The notes beneath the pieces were generated by a model. That model worked only from the letters and a program-made list of their open reading frames with translations, ran no database searches and had not been told where the DNA came from. A stretch of 64,000 nucleotides of DNA from assembly GCF_900700375.1 (NCBI RefSeq), contig NC_041716.1:19370578-19434577 (forward strand), written 5' to 3'. Within the stretch, counting starts at the first letter, position 1; each line of letters begins with the position of its first letter. A program made the position numbers and the translations under genes. The DNA is from Denticeps clupeoides (Eukaryota; Chordata; Actinopteri; Clupeiformes; Denticipitidae). Of the stretch, positions 23,881-47,240 are shown piece after piece.

Positions 23881-24275
23881 ATGTATCGAGCTGCCATGTG
23901 GGGAACTGAACATTTCTCCAAAAATGCTAAGGATGAAAAAAAAATTGTCCAGAGAAGAAAAGGTGAGTACTATCATCAGTCCTGTCTCGTGCCAACAGTC
24001 AAGCATCCTGAGACCATTCATGTGTGGGGCTGCTTCTCATTCAAGGGAGTAGATTCACTCACAATTTTGCCTCAGAACACAGAACACAGCCATGAATAAA
24101 GAATGGTACCAAACATCCTCCGACAGCAACTTCTCACAACCAAGAACAGTTTGGTGAAGAACAATGCTTTCCAGCACGATGGATCCCCATAAGGCCAAAA
24201 TGATAACTAAGTGACTCAGGGAACAAAACAGGTTTTGGTCCATGGCCAGGAAACTTCCGGACCTTAAGTGATGAA
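23881..24275 (+). mobile_element. Tc1-like transposase fragment, decayed
   Basis: Encodes a Tc1-type middle region: MYRAAMWGTEHFSKNAK, then TIHVWGCFSFKGVDSLTILP, followed by a frame-broken stretch with HKAKMITK-like residues. Several stops and shifts; ends not resolved. Confidence 0.7.
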
Positions 24276-24381
24276 GAAAGCTGTAGAGAGAAACTTCAGT
24301 GAAACATAATAAGAGTTTTAATCAAAGTTCTCCATATCAGGTATTCCACAGCAGAAAAAAAAATTATTGTTTTAAAATGTA

Positions 24382-24734
24382 CAGGTTGGGCCATTTATAT
24401 GGATCCACCTTAATAAAATGGGAATGGTTGGTGATATTAACGTCCTGTTTGTGGCACATTAGTATATGTGAGAGGGCAAACTTTTCAAGATGGGTGGTGA
24501 CCATAGTGGCCATTTTTAAGTCGGCCATTGGATCCAACTTTTGTTTTTTCAATAGGAAGAGGGTCATGTGACACATCACATTTATTGGTAATTTCACAAG
24601 AAAAACAATGGTGTGCTTGGTTTTAACATAACTTTATTCTTTCATGAGTCATTTACAAGTTTCTGACCACTTATAAAATGTGTTCAATGTCACCAACCAT
24701 TCCCATTTTGTATCCAAATAAATGGCCCACCCTG
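24382..24734. mobile_element. Tc1/mariner-type MITE
   Basis: 353 bp flanked by TA on both sides. Inverted ends: 'caggttgggccatttatatg' on the left and 'cagggtgggccatttatttg' on the right (reversed), with a further matching block 'aaaatgggaatggttggtga'. No coding capacity. Confidence 0.9.
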
Positions 24735-24845
24735 TAGTTGTAATTATTCAGAACCAAAAAAATTTCATTGCTTAAAACGTGCTGCCTGATGAAGGGATCT
24801 CCATCTTGGGCCTTGGTAACTTTTCAGTGTCCACCAGGAATCTTT

Positions 24846-25205
24846 GTGAGTTCTTGAAGATAAGGAAAAGTTACATAAATGAGGAACAGCGAGAACAAGA
24901 TGAAACTTTCTGTCTCTCATGACAGAATTTGATGTATCTTGTCCCCAGGAGGCCTTGAGAAGTGACATCCTTTCAAGGGTGTAGCGACAAAAGGTTTTCA
25001 AAGGTGGCCTGGAATAGAATACATTTTATTTTTATTATCAATGTTTGTGAGAACATATCTTGTGAAATCTGGTCAACCAGCCTAAACATCTTAACTGCAT
25101 TAAGTCTCAATATTTACATGATAATAACTTTTTTAAGGCTTTTAGACATCTGATCAATTACTACGCCCATGTATCAATTTTCTCAAATCAGTTTTTTCAA
25201 CCTTA
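24846..25205. repeat. Local duplicated block, copy gamma
   Basis: Direct repeat of 20,752-21,003 in its first half and of 23,690-23,872 in its second half. It precedes the decayed second copy of the secreted gene. Confidence 0.75.
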
Positions 25206-25239
25206 TAATTTTTGGAGAAATGGCAGCTGTGTAGGCACG

Positions 25240-25960
25240 ATAAACTGTAAAAGGGCCATGAATTGTTTAAATTAGAACGGTTAGAACATGGGAAGAAGCT
25301 GCAGGAACCATTTTAGGTTTAGGTTTAGCAACAGGGCAGAGCTTGTTCATTTATAATATTTACTCCTTATGCCACTGTACAACACACTGAAGCTTTGCTT
25401 GAAGCTGTGATCTGCAGCACTCATGTGAACCCAGGACCATGGAGAGTTCTAGAATCTTGTTTATCTTTTTGACTGTCTGTGTCCTGCTGGTTAACTTCCA
25501 TGGAGGAGCTTCAAAAGAAATATCCAATAGATTTTTTAGAAAATGTATGAATTTTTAAATAAAATTAGTCAAAGTTAATGATCAATTTCCAAACCAAGGG
25601 AGTGTAGATACACTCTTACTAGTAATTTGTTAACTTTCAAACCTTGACCCTCTTCTTTTATTAATTCATTTCTTCCAATGCTTTTCTTAGCTTTAGTGGA
25701 GTCTAAGCTAGTGATCAAAGACACCAGCACGTTATTTAATATTAAATAAATTTGCTAACTTTTACCAGATTTTTATATATATGTATTAGAAAACAGTGAT
25801 GCTTTAGCCTTATTAAAACATGATAAATTGTGTTATTCATATGTTTTGGGTTCTCCATGTGTTTGTCTTTCATCCACATGGATTATGGATGCTTAATTTC
25901 CAGTCATTTTAGGCACAACACACTGTTCCTACAATCCTTTATTGTTGGCTTCTTCACTGA
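25240..25960 (+). pseudogene. Decayed tandem copy of the Gln-Thr repeat gene
   Basis: The promoter region, 5' UTR and signal-peptide exon are repeated (ATG at 25,439; SRILFIFLTVCVLLVNFHGG), followed by a short divergent tail (KEISNRFFRKCMNF, then a stop). The repeat exon and the cysteine exon are missing. Sequence matching the gene's 3' flank reappears at about 25,855-25,945. This is a host-gene duplicate that has lost its main body by deletion. A short secreted product from the first exon is possible but unlikely. Confidence 0.8.
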
Positions 25961-26036
25961 AATCACCCTGGATAATCAAAAAAAAAAAAAAAAACAAGAA
26001 AATTGATCATGAAGTAAATAAAGTGAAAACCCAGTT

Positions 26037-26600
26037 TACATTTACGGCATTCGGCAGACACCCTTATCCAGAGTGACTTACAACGTGCTTTCAAGTTACC
26101 ATCGATGAAGAGATCAATTCCAGTTCACTAGGACCCCAACTATGAATACATCTATTTTATTCACTCTGTTGTAGATTCTATACACAAAGTTCGACAACTG
26201 TAGGCTGTCGTTTGAAGGTGCTCAGTGACTGAGCTGTTCTGACTTCGAGGGGAAGTTCATTCCACCACCGAGGGGCCAAGACGGAGAAGAGTCTAGATGA
26301 ATGTCTTCCTTTTACCTTCAGAGATGGGGGGGACCAGGCGAGCAGTATTGGAGGCTCGGAGTATACGAGGTGCAGTGCGAGGTGTAATAAGGGCTGTGAG
26401 GTAGGATGGTGCTACTCCATGTTTGGCTTTGTAGGCCAGCATCAGTATTTTGAACCTGATGCGTACAGCTACTAGGAGCCAGTGGAGGGAACGTAGCAGA
26501 GGGGTGGTGTGGGAGAATTTGGGAAGGTTGAAGATTAGTCGTGCTGCTGCATTTTGTTTATTGTGTTCATTGCATTCTTGAAGCCTTTTAAACACATTTA
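26037..26600 (-). mobile_element. L2-type LINE 3' end
   Basis: Reverse strand. Encodes the C-terminal reverse transcriptase region of L2/CR1-type LINEs: QNAAARLIFNLPKFSHTTPL, LHWLLVAVRIRFKILMLAYK, RILRASNTARLVPP, then WNELPLEVRTAQSL after a shift. It ends with the tail shared by SINE family A ('gtcactctggataagggtgt' reversed). 5' truncated. Confidence 0.9.
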
Positions 26601-27389
26601 CATCTAGACCAGTTATACCCAGTCCTGTTCCACATGACAGAGGGTCGTCATTTCAAGGACCCATTATTCTATCAATCATAATGTCCAGAGGTGAAATATA
26701 ATAGGAAGATTATCCTTTCATCCAAACATTTCTTCATATGTATCCAAGATGATGCATAATGACTTCAGTGTAAGCCATTAAAACATTTTGGTGAGAAAAC
26801 ATAATGACAAAATGCACAAGTAAATTAATCAAGGAATGACTGACAAAGGAAGGTAGTGAAAATCTTGGCCAATTTTGACAGACCTGGTATTTTTGTGCTC
26901 CTAAATTGTGCTAAAAGATACAAAAGACCAATAAGAAGTTAGTAGTCTAGATGCAAATATAAAGCACATGTGTAAAATGCTGAACTGCTCTTCAGAAAGG
27001 TAGTTGACCATTTTTTGACCCACAGGGACACTTTCAAGTCATCATTCATTTCCATCAGCAACCCACCAGAGATACGACAGAACGTGACCAGTGACAAAAG
27101 GAGAGGTGGAGGAAGATATACAGAAATAACAGCGTCTTATAAAAAAGGATTCTAGCCTATGTATCATGAAGACTATGTAACTCTGCATTTAATTTGCTTT
27201 TTAATTAGGAATAAAAGTTATATTAATTACAGCATGTAAGACAGATTGAACAAGAGTTAAGCATTTTTTTTTTTTTACATTTCTTAGATATTCTATCGTG
27301 GACAAATGAAAGAAGTACAAATCAGAGTTGGAGAATGGCTCTACTGCAACTGTCCCTCTCACTGGAGGCTCAGAATGGAGAACAGGAGA
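26601..27389. other. Spacer downstream of aar2
   Basis: No gene or repeat family recognised. It includes the probable aar2 3' UTR (left of 27,390) and a T-run at 27,267-27,278. Confidence 0.4.
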
Positions 27390-30332
27390 TCAGTCCAGTG
27401 TCACTCCCTCAGGAAGCTCCACAACAACAGGAGCACAGTCCTCCAGGTCGGCCTCGAAATCCCAGCGGAACTTCTTGGTCAGGTGAGCTTTGAACTTGTC
27501 TGCCTTTTTTCTTAATGTGCTGTCTACTCCTGGCCCACTGGCAAACTGGAAAAAGTCCTAAGAAGAAGAAATGGTATTATTATGACTAGTGATGAACGAA
27601 TTGAGGCAATGTAAACAGAAATGAAGTGTGAAGCATGAACATTAGCAGTAATGGAATAAATATATATATTATACAGTGGGTAAAATAAGAATTAAAAATG
27701 ACAAATTGATCAACTGTAGTCAACAAAATCTATTACAAAATATCAACTAACCCTTTTTCATGTGACTATAACTATAATGAAATATATAAGACTAAATATG
27801 GTTTACATGAGAAGAATTCTGATTGGTCTGTGAGAACTTTTTGGGAGCCAAATGTAAAAATGATTTTCTCTTGTGGAAGTGGAAATGAAACAGAATGAGA
27901 GGTCGCGTCAGAGGTCTTTCATGACTGGAATGGATGTAGAGTATTCTTGAGTCTATAATGTAACAATAATATAATAATAAAATAACCCTGTTTTAATTTT
28001 GAAATGGGTTTTGCCTACTAGGTACTTCAACTATACTGACTGGGTTATTTAGAATAGCAAAAAAATAAAATACAATTTCCATGGACTAAAACACCATCAG
28101 TTCTCGTTGACTAAAACAAGACTAAAGTACTCATGGATAATTCTGACTAAAATGCTCAGACTTTTAGTCAAATGAAACTTGACTAGACTAAAATGACATC
28201 TTGACACAAAGACTAGACTACAACTAAAGTACAACCACACGCAAAGAAATCAAACCATAGCTAAATGTGCTGTTCTTTTGAAGAAGCCGACTGTAGACAC
28301 TGTGGTAGACACATCTGATGCCCAGCAGTGCCATCAGCACAGAACTGCCAGTGGGACCCAGGTTCACCCACAGAAGATCTGTGGTTAGTTCTCTAAAATG
28401 TGTGGAACCACCTACCAGCAGACGTACTTCAAAAAAGGTCTGCAAAAGGTACCTAGAAGAACTGGTGCTATTTTAAAGGCAAAGACAAATTTCCCAGTTT
28501 AGATGAGAACAATACCTGCAAAGTGGAAGTGAGAAAGTTGTTCTGGGACACGATATCCACAAAGAAATCCGGTGGGATCTCGCCCAGCTGGTGGTAAAGC
28601 ACGGAGATGAGGCCGAGGTAGAGGCTGTGTCGCTGCCGCATGGCGTCTTCAGAGCGGCAGAGCAGGGTCAGCAGCTTTTTCCAGTGTTCAAAGGCCTCAT
28701 ACACGTTCCCCACAAGGAAGCACACAAAGGCGAACTGAAGCTCCCCTGCAGTACATACACATACACACACACACACAGTCAAACTCCTTCAACTGAACAG
28801 TGGATCGTGAAGCAAATAATAATAAAAAAATCCTGGAAATGCCAAAAATCCACCTGAATTAAAACGCAGACAGGCAAGAGCTTTTGAGTTTTGAGAATTA
28901 CTACAGTAATTTGTGTGTTTCAACTGACATTATTTCATCTTAATTTATCCTTTGCCTCCTCTGAAACAACTAACACTGAGGGATGGATAATGGCATTGCA
29001 TTTCAGAATGGTCAGTCTGGCTGGCATCAAGGATTGCAGAAATGAAAAGGAAATGATTAAATCCTGGACCCAGTAGAAAACTATATTCTCATGTTTTTAT
29101 AGAGATCTCCACAGCTGAACTCAACTCTGTTTAACAGCCCATAAGAACGCATGGAGCAATGGAGGACGGTCATGTGGTGTGACGAGTCCATATTAACCCT
29201 GTGCCAGGGTGATGGGTGCATCAAGGTAAGAAGGGAAGCAGATGAAGAAATGCGCTCATCATGCACCCTCCTCCCAACTGTACAAGCCTGCTGAAGCGGT
29301 GTTACCATGTGGGGTTCAGCAAAACGAAGTGGCAAATTAATCAGGCTCTGATAGTCAAAGAATGTTTCCAGACATGGACTGGCACCTTTCTTACCATCAA
29401 TTTTGTCTTGATAAGTAACTAAGTGTTGACAGTTATACCTCAAATGCATTTTTTTAGGGCAAAATTCTTGTTTCTTCCTAAGGACTGGTAGACATTGGTG
29501 GGACAGTAGAAATATATATCAAGATACTTATTTTATATATTAATAATAGATCAAATAACAACACCCCACCTAGAACGTTTAGGGGCTGCTGGCTGTAATG
29601 GCTCTCCAGCAGGCAGTTGAGAGCGTAGCTGAGGTCCATGCTGCACTGCGTGATCTGGGCGGGCGTGGCGCCGGGCGGGTAGGTCTGCTCGGGTATGTGG
29701 GAGAAGCGCAGCTCCGTGCCGTCCCTCTGCTTCATCCGCGGCAGCCGCTCCAGCCCCTCCTTCATGCTGCGGCAGGCCTCGTCGTTGCGCGGCAGCTTCT
29801 GCTCGGCGCGGTCCTTGGTGTGGGGCAGCTGCAGCTCGGGCACCACGTCGCTGAAGGCGCAGATGCGGCCGCTGAGCGGCTGCAGGGCGCTGGCCACCTC
29901 GTGGGTGAGGCGGTCGGTCAGGGAGACCCACTTCCGCAGGGTGTCGTAGGGGTACGGGCCCAGGAAAGGGTCGAGCTCCTTCAGGCCAGATTTAACCCGC
30001 TCCACCTCCTCCTGGTTCTCTGATGCAGAGAAATCCAGATCCTCCAGCTTCTTATCCCAGTGGGCCAGAACAAGTTCTCTGGGCTTTAGCGCAAGGAAGA
30101 GGCCCATTTTAGGCCCAATTTCCCCACCCATCGCTTTCGAATTTGTGGAGCTATAATGGAGAAAATGCAGACCGGGTGGAATCATTTTCACCCCACGAAA
30201 GCGTGGACCAACCTGCCAGCTCTTATAGTCAAGACCCAGTTCTGTACCCTCAGGAACTCCAAGCAGTACCAGGGCAGCTCCTTCCTCAAACAGCTCGCGA
30301 GCCACCTCTGGCTCCAGATCCACTCCTGCCAT
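27390..30332 (-). CDS. aar2: AAR2, U5 snRNP assembly factor
   Basis: Three coding exons: 29,570-30,332; 28,516-28,745; 27,390-27,557; 386 aa (human 384). Exon 1 holds most of the N-terminal beta-rich domain: [20 protein letters not shown], then LGPYPYDTL and [11 protein letters not shown]. Exons 2 and 3 give the helical C-terminal domain with [47 protein letters not shown] and [14 protein letters not shown]2 binds PRPF8 in a cytoplasmic U5 snRNP precursor and is exchanged for BRR2 during maturation. I start at the ATG at 30,332; the codon three upstream is TTG. An acceptor 'gactcag' lies about 20 bp before the ATG, so a non-coding first exon lies further upstream, probably near the CpG-containing stretch at 30,900-30,990. 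Confidence 0.97.
28960..29440 (+). mobile_element. Tc1-like transposase fragment in aar2 intron
   Basis: Contains decayed Tc1-type blocks read on the plus strand, such as VKREAD-like and LPTVQAC-like stretches and 'catgtggtgtgacgagtcc' (the W-[CS]-DES region). Many stops and shifts. It sits in aar2 intron 1, antisense to the gene. Confidence 0.55.
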
Positions 30333-30899
30333 GTCAGACAACCAGGCGACGCTCTGAGTCGAGGGGGAATTCGGATGTTATTCATGCATTGTGCACGGTC
30401 AGAAATATTTTTTTTTAAATGACAGCGTTGCTATATGTATGAATATGTTGGATTTAGGTTGTTTTAATATACTGCACTGTAGTGCAACTGAGGAACTGAA
30501 GTAATACCGAAAGTTAACTACCGTTAACTACAAAAGGTTTAAAAGCACGAAAACTGATCTGGTGAATGTTGACCAGACACTGAAGTGCCTGAAATGGGAT
30601 TTCGCTCTGAAACCTGTAATATATGAATATATAGGGTTGCAGCCAATGGGGTGAATGGGGGCAAAGTATAGAGGTGACCAGGTGGGAGCTTTTAGTGTGG
30701 TCAGTAATGTCGCACCAGAAGCGTCGTAAGTGAACTAAACAGGACCAGCGTGTCACCCCTCCGTGCTGGATCAGGGAAAAAAAAAAGACATGCGTATAAC
30801 CAAAAAAAAAAGAAACACTCACTCACAATATACACGAAAGATGAATAACGCAGGCCAGGCTCCAATGATTGTTAACATTAGCTGGAACGCTCACTTCTT

Positions 30900-31020
30900 A
30901 ACTCGTGTTAAAATAATTACGAAGGCGCTGCGTTCGTAGCTTGTGTCCGTCGACCAATTACTTCCGTGTAGAAACAGGTAGCGGGTTGCGTTGGTTCCGC
31001 ATCAATCGTGTTTTCAATAA
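30900..31020 (-). promoter_or_regulatory. Probable aar2 promoter region
   Basis: Short CpG-containing block ('gaaggcgctgcgttcgtagc', 'cgtcgaccaattacttccgt') in otherwise AT-rich DNA. It includes CCAAT at 30,954-30,958 and an ETS-like 'cttccg'. It lies in the right place for the non-coding first exon of aar2. Confidence 0.4.
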
Positions 31021-31883
31021 AACAGTTCTCTAAAAAACCTCTCTGATACGAACATTATTTTAATATGCCCAAAAACATATTAAATGTTACATGAATTATG
31101 TTGTATTTGGGAACAGGATATGCATATGGTAATCTAAATAGTAGTATTACTAATTTCTACTTATATTGCTATTTTATGATATATGTGTTTACATATACAG
31201 CATTTTATGTGTTTCATTGTTTTTTTGTTGTAGGTGACACCTGGAACATTAACCAAAGCATCGGTCCTCCTAAACACATAACCAGAAAAATGATGTAGAC
31301 AATATCATATCAAAATAGCATAAAATATCATGATGTTATTTTAAATATATCATTAAATTGAAAAGCCTAGTTCAACTCAGTCACTGACAAGGGATCGTTC
31401 AACACCCAGGAACATGGAGGAACATTTTGAAGTAGAGTTAAAGAATAAACAAAATAAATAATATAGATCAAGTCAAAAGATTCTTTAGAATGAACAGAAT
31501 ACAAACTGTGTGAATTTAATCAAATGGAACATCAAATATTCTCTATACCACAAAACACCCCCACACTAAATTTACTAATGGATGATGAAAAAGAAAACGC
31601 ACAAAATTGTTTTTTCATGTTTCAGTCATCAGTAAGTATGGCACTCGGTTTATCGCCACAGTGCGCACTGCATTATGGGATCTGTAGTTTGTGTGTTATC
31701 TCGAGAGACGTGGCCTCCATATGGTTTAGGATAATTTAATAATTGCATGTAAGCACCATAAGTTACAGCTTTTATATAAGTCAGTATTGTGCAGGCATTC
31801 AAATGCTATTATCTATTGATTTTGATGAGAACTGTATCTGATTCCAATGTCAGCAGTGAGTGTCAAAACAAAACATTTTGATT
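31021..31883. other. Spacer between aar2 and the C20orf204-like gene
   Basis: AT-rich with no gene seen. It contains one ZNF143-like site at 31,668-31,689 (see findings). Confidence 0.4.
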
Positions 31884-33041
31884 TCAGTCTGTCGACAGTT
31901 TGTGTTTGGCACCAGTGCTGGGAGCGTACACGCTAAGCAACTTTTGCCAGCAGTTTATGAGCATCTGGACGAGTTCCATTTTCTTCCTGTTACTTCTTCC
32001 TGTTCCCTTTAACCTCTGCCCTGATTTACATCTTCCACTCTTCTGCTTTTTTTCCTTGAAATAAAAACAAATTATTTGCATTAGCACTGCAGTATAAAAA
32101 CACCTACACAGGATTTCTGAACAACTAAAATGAAATCTGTACAGAACACCACAGACAAGTCAAATAAAAAAATGGCATGGGAGAGATGTATGAGGGAAGA
32201 TTTATAATTGCAGATCTTTGAATTTATATTAAATTATATTTTTCTAAACTGTATGGGGGTGGCTTTCAGATGAAATCTTTGTAAAGTTTGAATTGTTCTT
32301 GCCAAGGTCATCAAAGTCACTGCAGACATCTCAAAGTCTCTCAACCTACATGTTTTGTGTGTGTGAACGCTTACGCATTCAGAAGCAAGTGAAGAAAATG
32401 ATATCGGAGTGCTTTTAAGATTTGCGAGAACGGTCTCCTGAATCTCACCATGTGAGCTTTGTTGCAGTTCTGGATGATCACCTGCTCCATCTGGTCCACC
32501 ACCTTTTCCACGTTGCCCTGCTGCCCTCCTACACACTTGAACAGCTGAGTCATGCTATAAATGGAGTGCAGGATTTGGTGCGCCTGTGTTTGCAACATGC
32601 ACGCATGTGCATTACTCTCACCTTACTCTCAATCGCATTTATTATCGGTTGTGCACGCTTTACCTTTGCAGAGGGACAGTGGTCGCTCAGTCCGGAAGAG
32701 TCCGAAGAACCAATCAGGTTCTGGTTTTAAAAGACAAATTGAATGACAACCCATTATAAATGACATGCATCATAAATTGCAGGCCCATGTGCAAATTAAA
32801 CAATGAACAGTTATTTCTCTTGATCCCAAGCCAAACGTCTGCATGCCGCAATCACTGCTGAACATTTAGTTCATCTTTGGTAGCAACTCTGTGGAGGTGT
32901 AGATACCAAACGCTCCAGATCAGCGACGATCAGGCTCCTGTAGGCGATCAGGACCGCGGAGTATCTGCAGCGGCGTTTGCTGCGGGCCGCTGCGAAGAGC
33001 AGGATCATCAGCAGGCAGATGCAGAGAGCAGGCCTGTTCAT
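31884..33041 (-). CDS. Small secreted protein, likely fish counterpart of human C20orf204
   Basis: Four coding exons, all phase 0: 32,907-33,041; 32,664-32,720; 32,449-32,583; 31,884-32,054; 165 aa. Residues 1-21 are a signal peptide (MNRPALCICLLMILLFAAAR). The mature part begins CRYSAVLIAYRSLIVADL, which parallels C..PDVLRHYRAIIFEDL of human C20orf204. A central NLIGSSDSSG and Cys segment, a helix with HSIYSMTQLFK and a basic segment follow. The end, VQMLINCWQKLLSVYAPS, parallels AVATCWEKLFALRAPAS. Human C20orf204 lies next to PRPF6, as here, which supports orthology. Function is unknown; a helical, cysteine-linked secreted factor is suggested by the layout. The human sequence is quoted from memory. 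The exon 1 acceptor is a TG-repeat directly before 'tag|CACATG'. Confidence 0.8.
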
Positions 33042-33044
33042 GTG

Positions 33045-33045
<1 letters not shown>

Positions 33046-33090
<45 letters not shown>

Positions 33091-33092
33091 AC
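33046..33092. repeat. (CA)n microsatellite
   Basis: About 18 CA repeats with one AA interruption. It abuts the first coding exon of the C20orf204-like gene, where its complement forms the (TG)n tract before the acceptor. Confidence 0.97.
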
Positions 33093-33775
33093 GGCTCATT
33101 CAAACTTCACAATCTAGCCCAGCGTTTTCAAATCCTGGAGGAACGTCTGCCAAAGACTCTTCAAGTTCAGGTTGAGATTCATGGCCATTTCAGCTACATA
33201 CGTGTTGACGGTACATAGTGAAACGAAACAACGTTTCTCCGGAACATTTAAACAACGTTACATGCAGACTTAAAGTGACCGAGCAACAGCCTGGATTCTA
33301 CACTGCTGACCCACCTCAATTAGGCTCAGGTGATAATTAATGGCCAAATAATGAGTGGGGCAGCCTGGGAAGATGTGTGGGTTGGAAGAAAAACTTCCCA
33401 GCAGATGATGTTCCTGTGAATATTATACCGGGTGAAAAAAACAACGCGACCAAGACCAGAGTCCAACCAGCAAAAAAAAAAAAAAAAAAAAAAACAAAAC
33501 CTTCCTTTGGTCAATTATAAGCCAGTTATGCGACATCCAACCGGATAATCGGATAAAGCGCGGGTCTCGAGTCTAATCAGGACAAATACTTTTTTTTTTT
33601 TTTTTAACCATTACAACTTCTTAATTGGGTGCCTAATTAGTGCTCGCACTTGATTAGCTGAACCGGACTCGGTTACGACCCGCGTGTTTTACCACAACGC
33701 AAATAAACAAAAAAAAAAAAGTTCTATGGACCGCTGATAGTTTGTACTTTTGCAGGAGCCTCTCGTCGTCACCTA

Positions 33776-34060
33776 CCATTTATCATCGGACGTCGACCGG
33801 TCCGAGCGCATGAATCCCATTTTGCGCGGCCGCTCGGCCGCCCCGGACGCCGGATTGGGGGTTAAGTAGGAGTCCCGGCCGCCGGACCGCCAGTGCGCCT
33901 GAGCCGCGTGGCTTCCCACATCCCCACTTCCCGGGCGCGCACGGCTCCGGTTTCCCTCCCCGTCATGGGCTGCTGGCGGCGGGCTTTGGGTTACAGCGAG
34001 CTCCAGTCCCATCAAGTCGACAAAACTTCCGCGATCAATCACCTGCGGTTCGTTTCGCTT
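33776..34060 (-). promoter_or_regulatory. CpG-rich promoter / 5' UTR exon of the C20orf204-like gene
   Basis: Strongly GC- and CpG-rich block upstream of the small secreted gene. A minus-strand donor 'TGGTAG|GTGACG' lies near 33,775. It is best read as the non-coding first exon and promoter. An 89-codon open frame across it (33,773-34,042) is probably a by-product of GC content. Confidence 0.45.
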
Positions 34061-34090
34061 TCGAAATCGGATTTTTATTTGAAGGGAAGA

Positions 34091-34092
34091 AG

Positions 34093-34124
<32 letters not shown>

Positions 34125-34258
34125 AGTTTGTAGCTTTATAGACTGCAAATGTTTTACGCGCGAGTTTTCAACACAGACCCGGTAACTCCGGTAACTATTA
34201 AAATGACTTTACAGGAGTTTACAGGATGAATATCAGGAACACACACAATTGTAATCGG

Positions 34259-34289
<31 letters not shown>

Positions 34290-34290
34290 C
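34091..34290. repeat. Two poly(A) runs downstream of prpf6
   Basis: A-runs of about 33 bases (34,091-34,123) and about 26 bases (34,264-34,289) with only simple sequence between. They may be the ends of retrotransposed copies too decayed to identify. Confidence 0.7.
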
Positions 34291-34654
34291 ACACAATGGA
34301 ACATAGAAATACATAAACCAAGCAATGATAATTCCCAATGAATCGAAATATCCAATGAAATTTACATTCGTTGCAAGATGCTGCCGTCCAATCAGCTGTG
34401 TCGGTCCCCCTTAAAACATGCAGCGATTGGTCCATTTCAAGTCCAATCAGCAATGAGGACAGATTGCAGTAAAAACGTAAAATTCCCCCAAAACATGGAC
34501 ACTAATGAAGCAGGAAACTCTGGTCTGCAGGTCTTGACCTGACAGGAACCAGAAACGGAGCACACTAGACGTATTTTAGCAGAGAAATGTAAAGATGATG
34601 AGGGCAGCGTGGGACTGGTGGCGGTCGTCCTTCCTGCAGCATGGGTTGGGGTGT

Positions 34655-46680
<12,026 letters not shown>

Positions 46681-46774
46681 CGGTTACTAATGTTAGGAGC
46701 ATTTAATCGTTGATCATACATATACGAATATATACATTCACAATAACAGCAATACAATACAATAGAAGAGCAGT

Positions 46775-46941
46775 GGGGGGCCTAGCAGGTAAGGAAGCAG
46801 CCCCGTAATCAGAAGGTTGCTGGTTCAAATCCCGAATTGCAAAGTGCCGTGAGGGTGATGGTTAAAAGTAGAGGACACATTTCGTTTTGTCACCGTGTGC
46901 TGTGCTGCAGTGTTTCACAATGACAATCGCTTCACTTTTGA
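46775..46941 (+). mobile_element. SINE family B (copy 8), internally deleted
   Basis: A box, B box ('ggttcaaatccc') and tail present; the central block is shortened. Confidence 0.85.
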
Positions 46942-46988
46942 TTACATTTGCACACGCAAGTGCAAAAAGCCTTTTTGTTGTGGGTTGC

Positions 46989-47240
46989 TGGGGCAGTGGT
47001 GGCCTAGCTGTTAAGGAAGCAGCCCCGTAATCAGAAGGTTACCGGTTCGAATCCCGATCAGCCAAGGTGCCACTGAGGTTCCACTGAGCAAAGAACCGTC
47101 CCCACACACTGCTCCCCGGGCGCCTGTCATGGCTGCCCACTGCTGACTCAGGGTGATGGTTAAATGCAGAGGACAAATTTTGCTGTATGCACCGTGTGCT
47201 GTGCTGCTGTGTATCACAATGACAATCACTTCACTTCACA
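46989..47240 (+). mobile_element. SINE family B (copy 9), near complete
   Basis: The best full-length copy: 'ggggcagtggtggcctagct', B box GGTTCGAATCCC, 'ctgctccccgggcgcctgtc', core and 'cacaatgacaatcacttcac' tail. Confidence 0.93.

Noticed and set aside
33773-34042. Minus-strand 89-codon frame in CpG-rich DNA
   Set aside because: Long open frames are expected by chance in GC-rich promoters. It does not join in frame to the first coding exon of the C20orf204-like gene.
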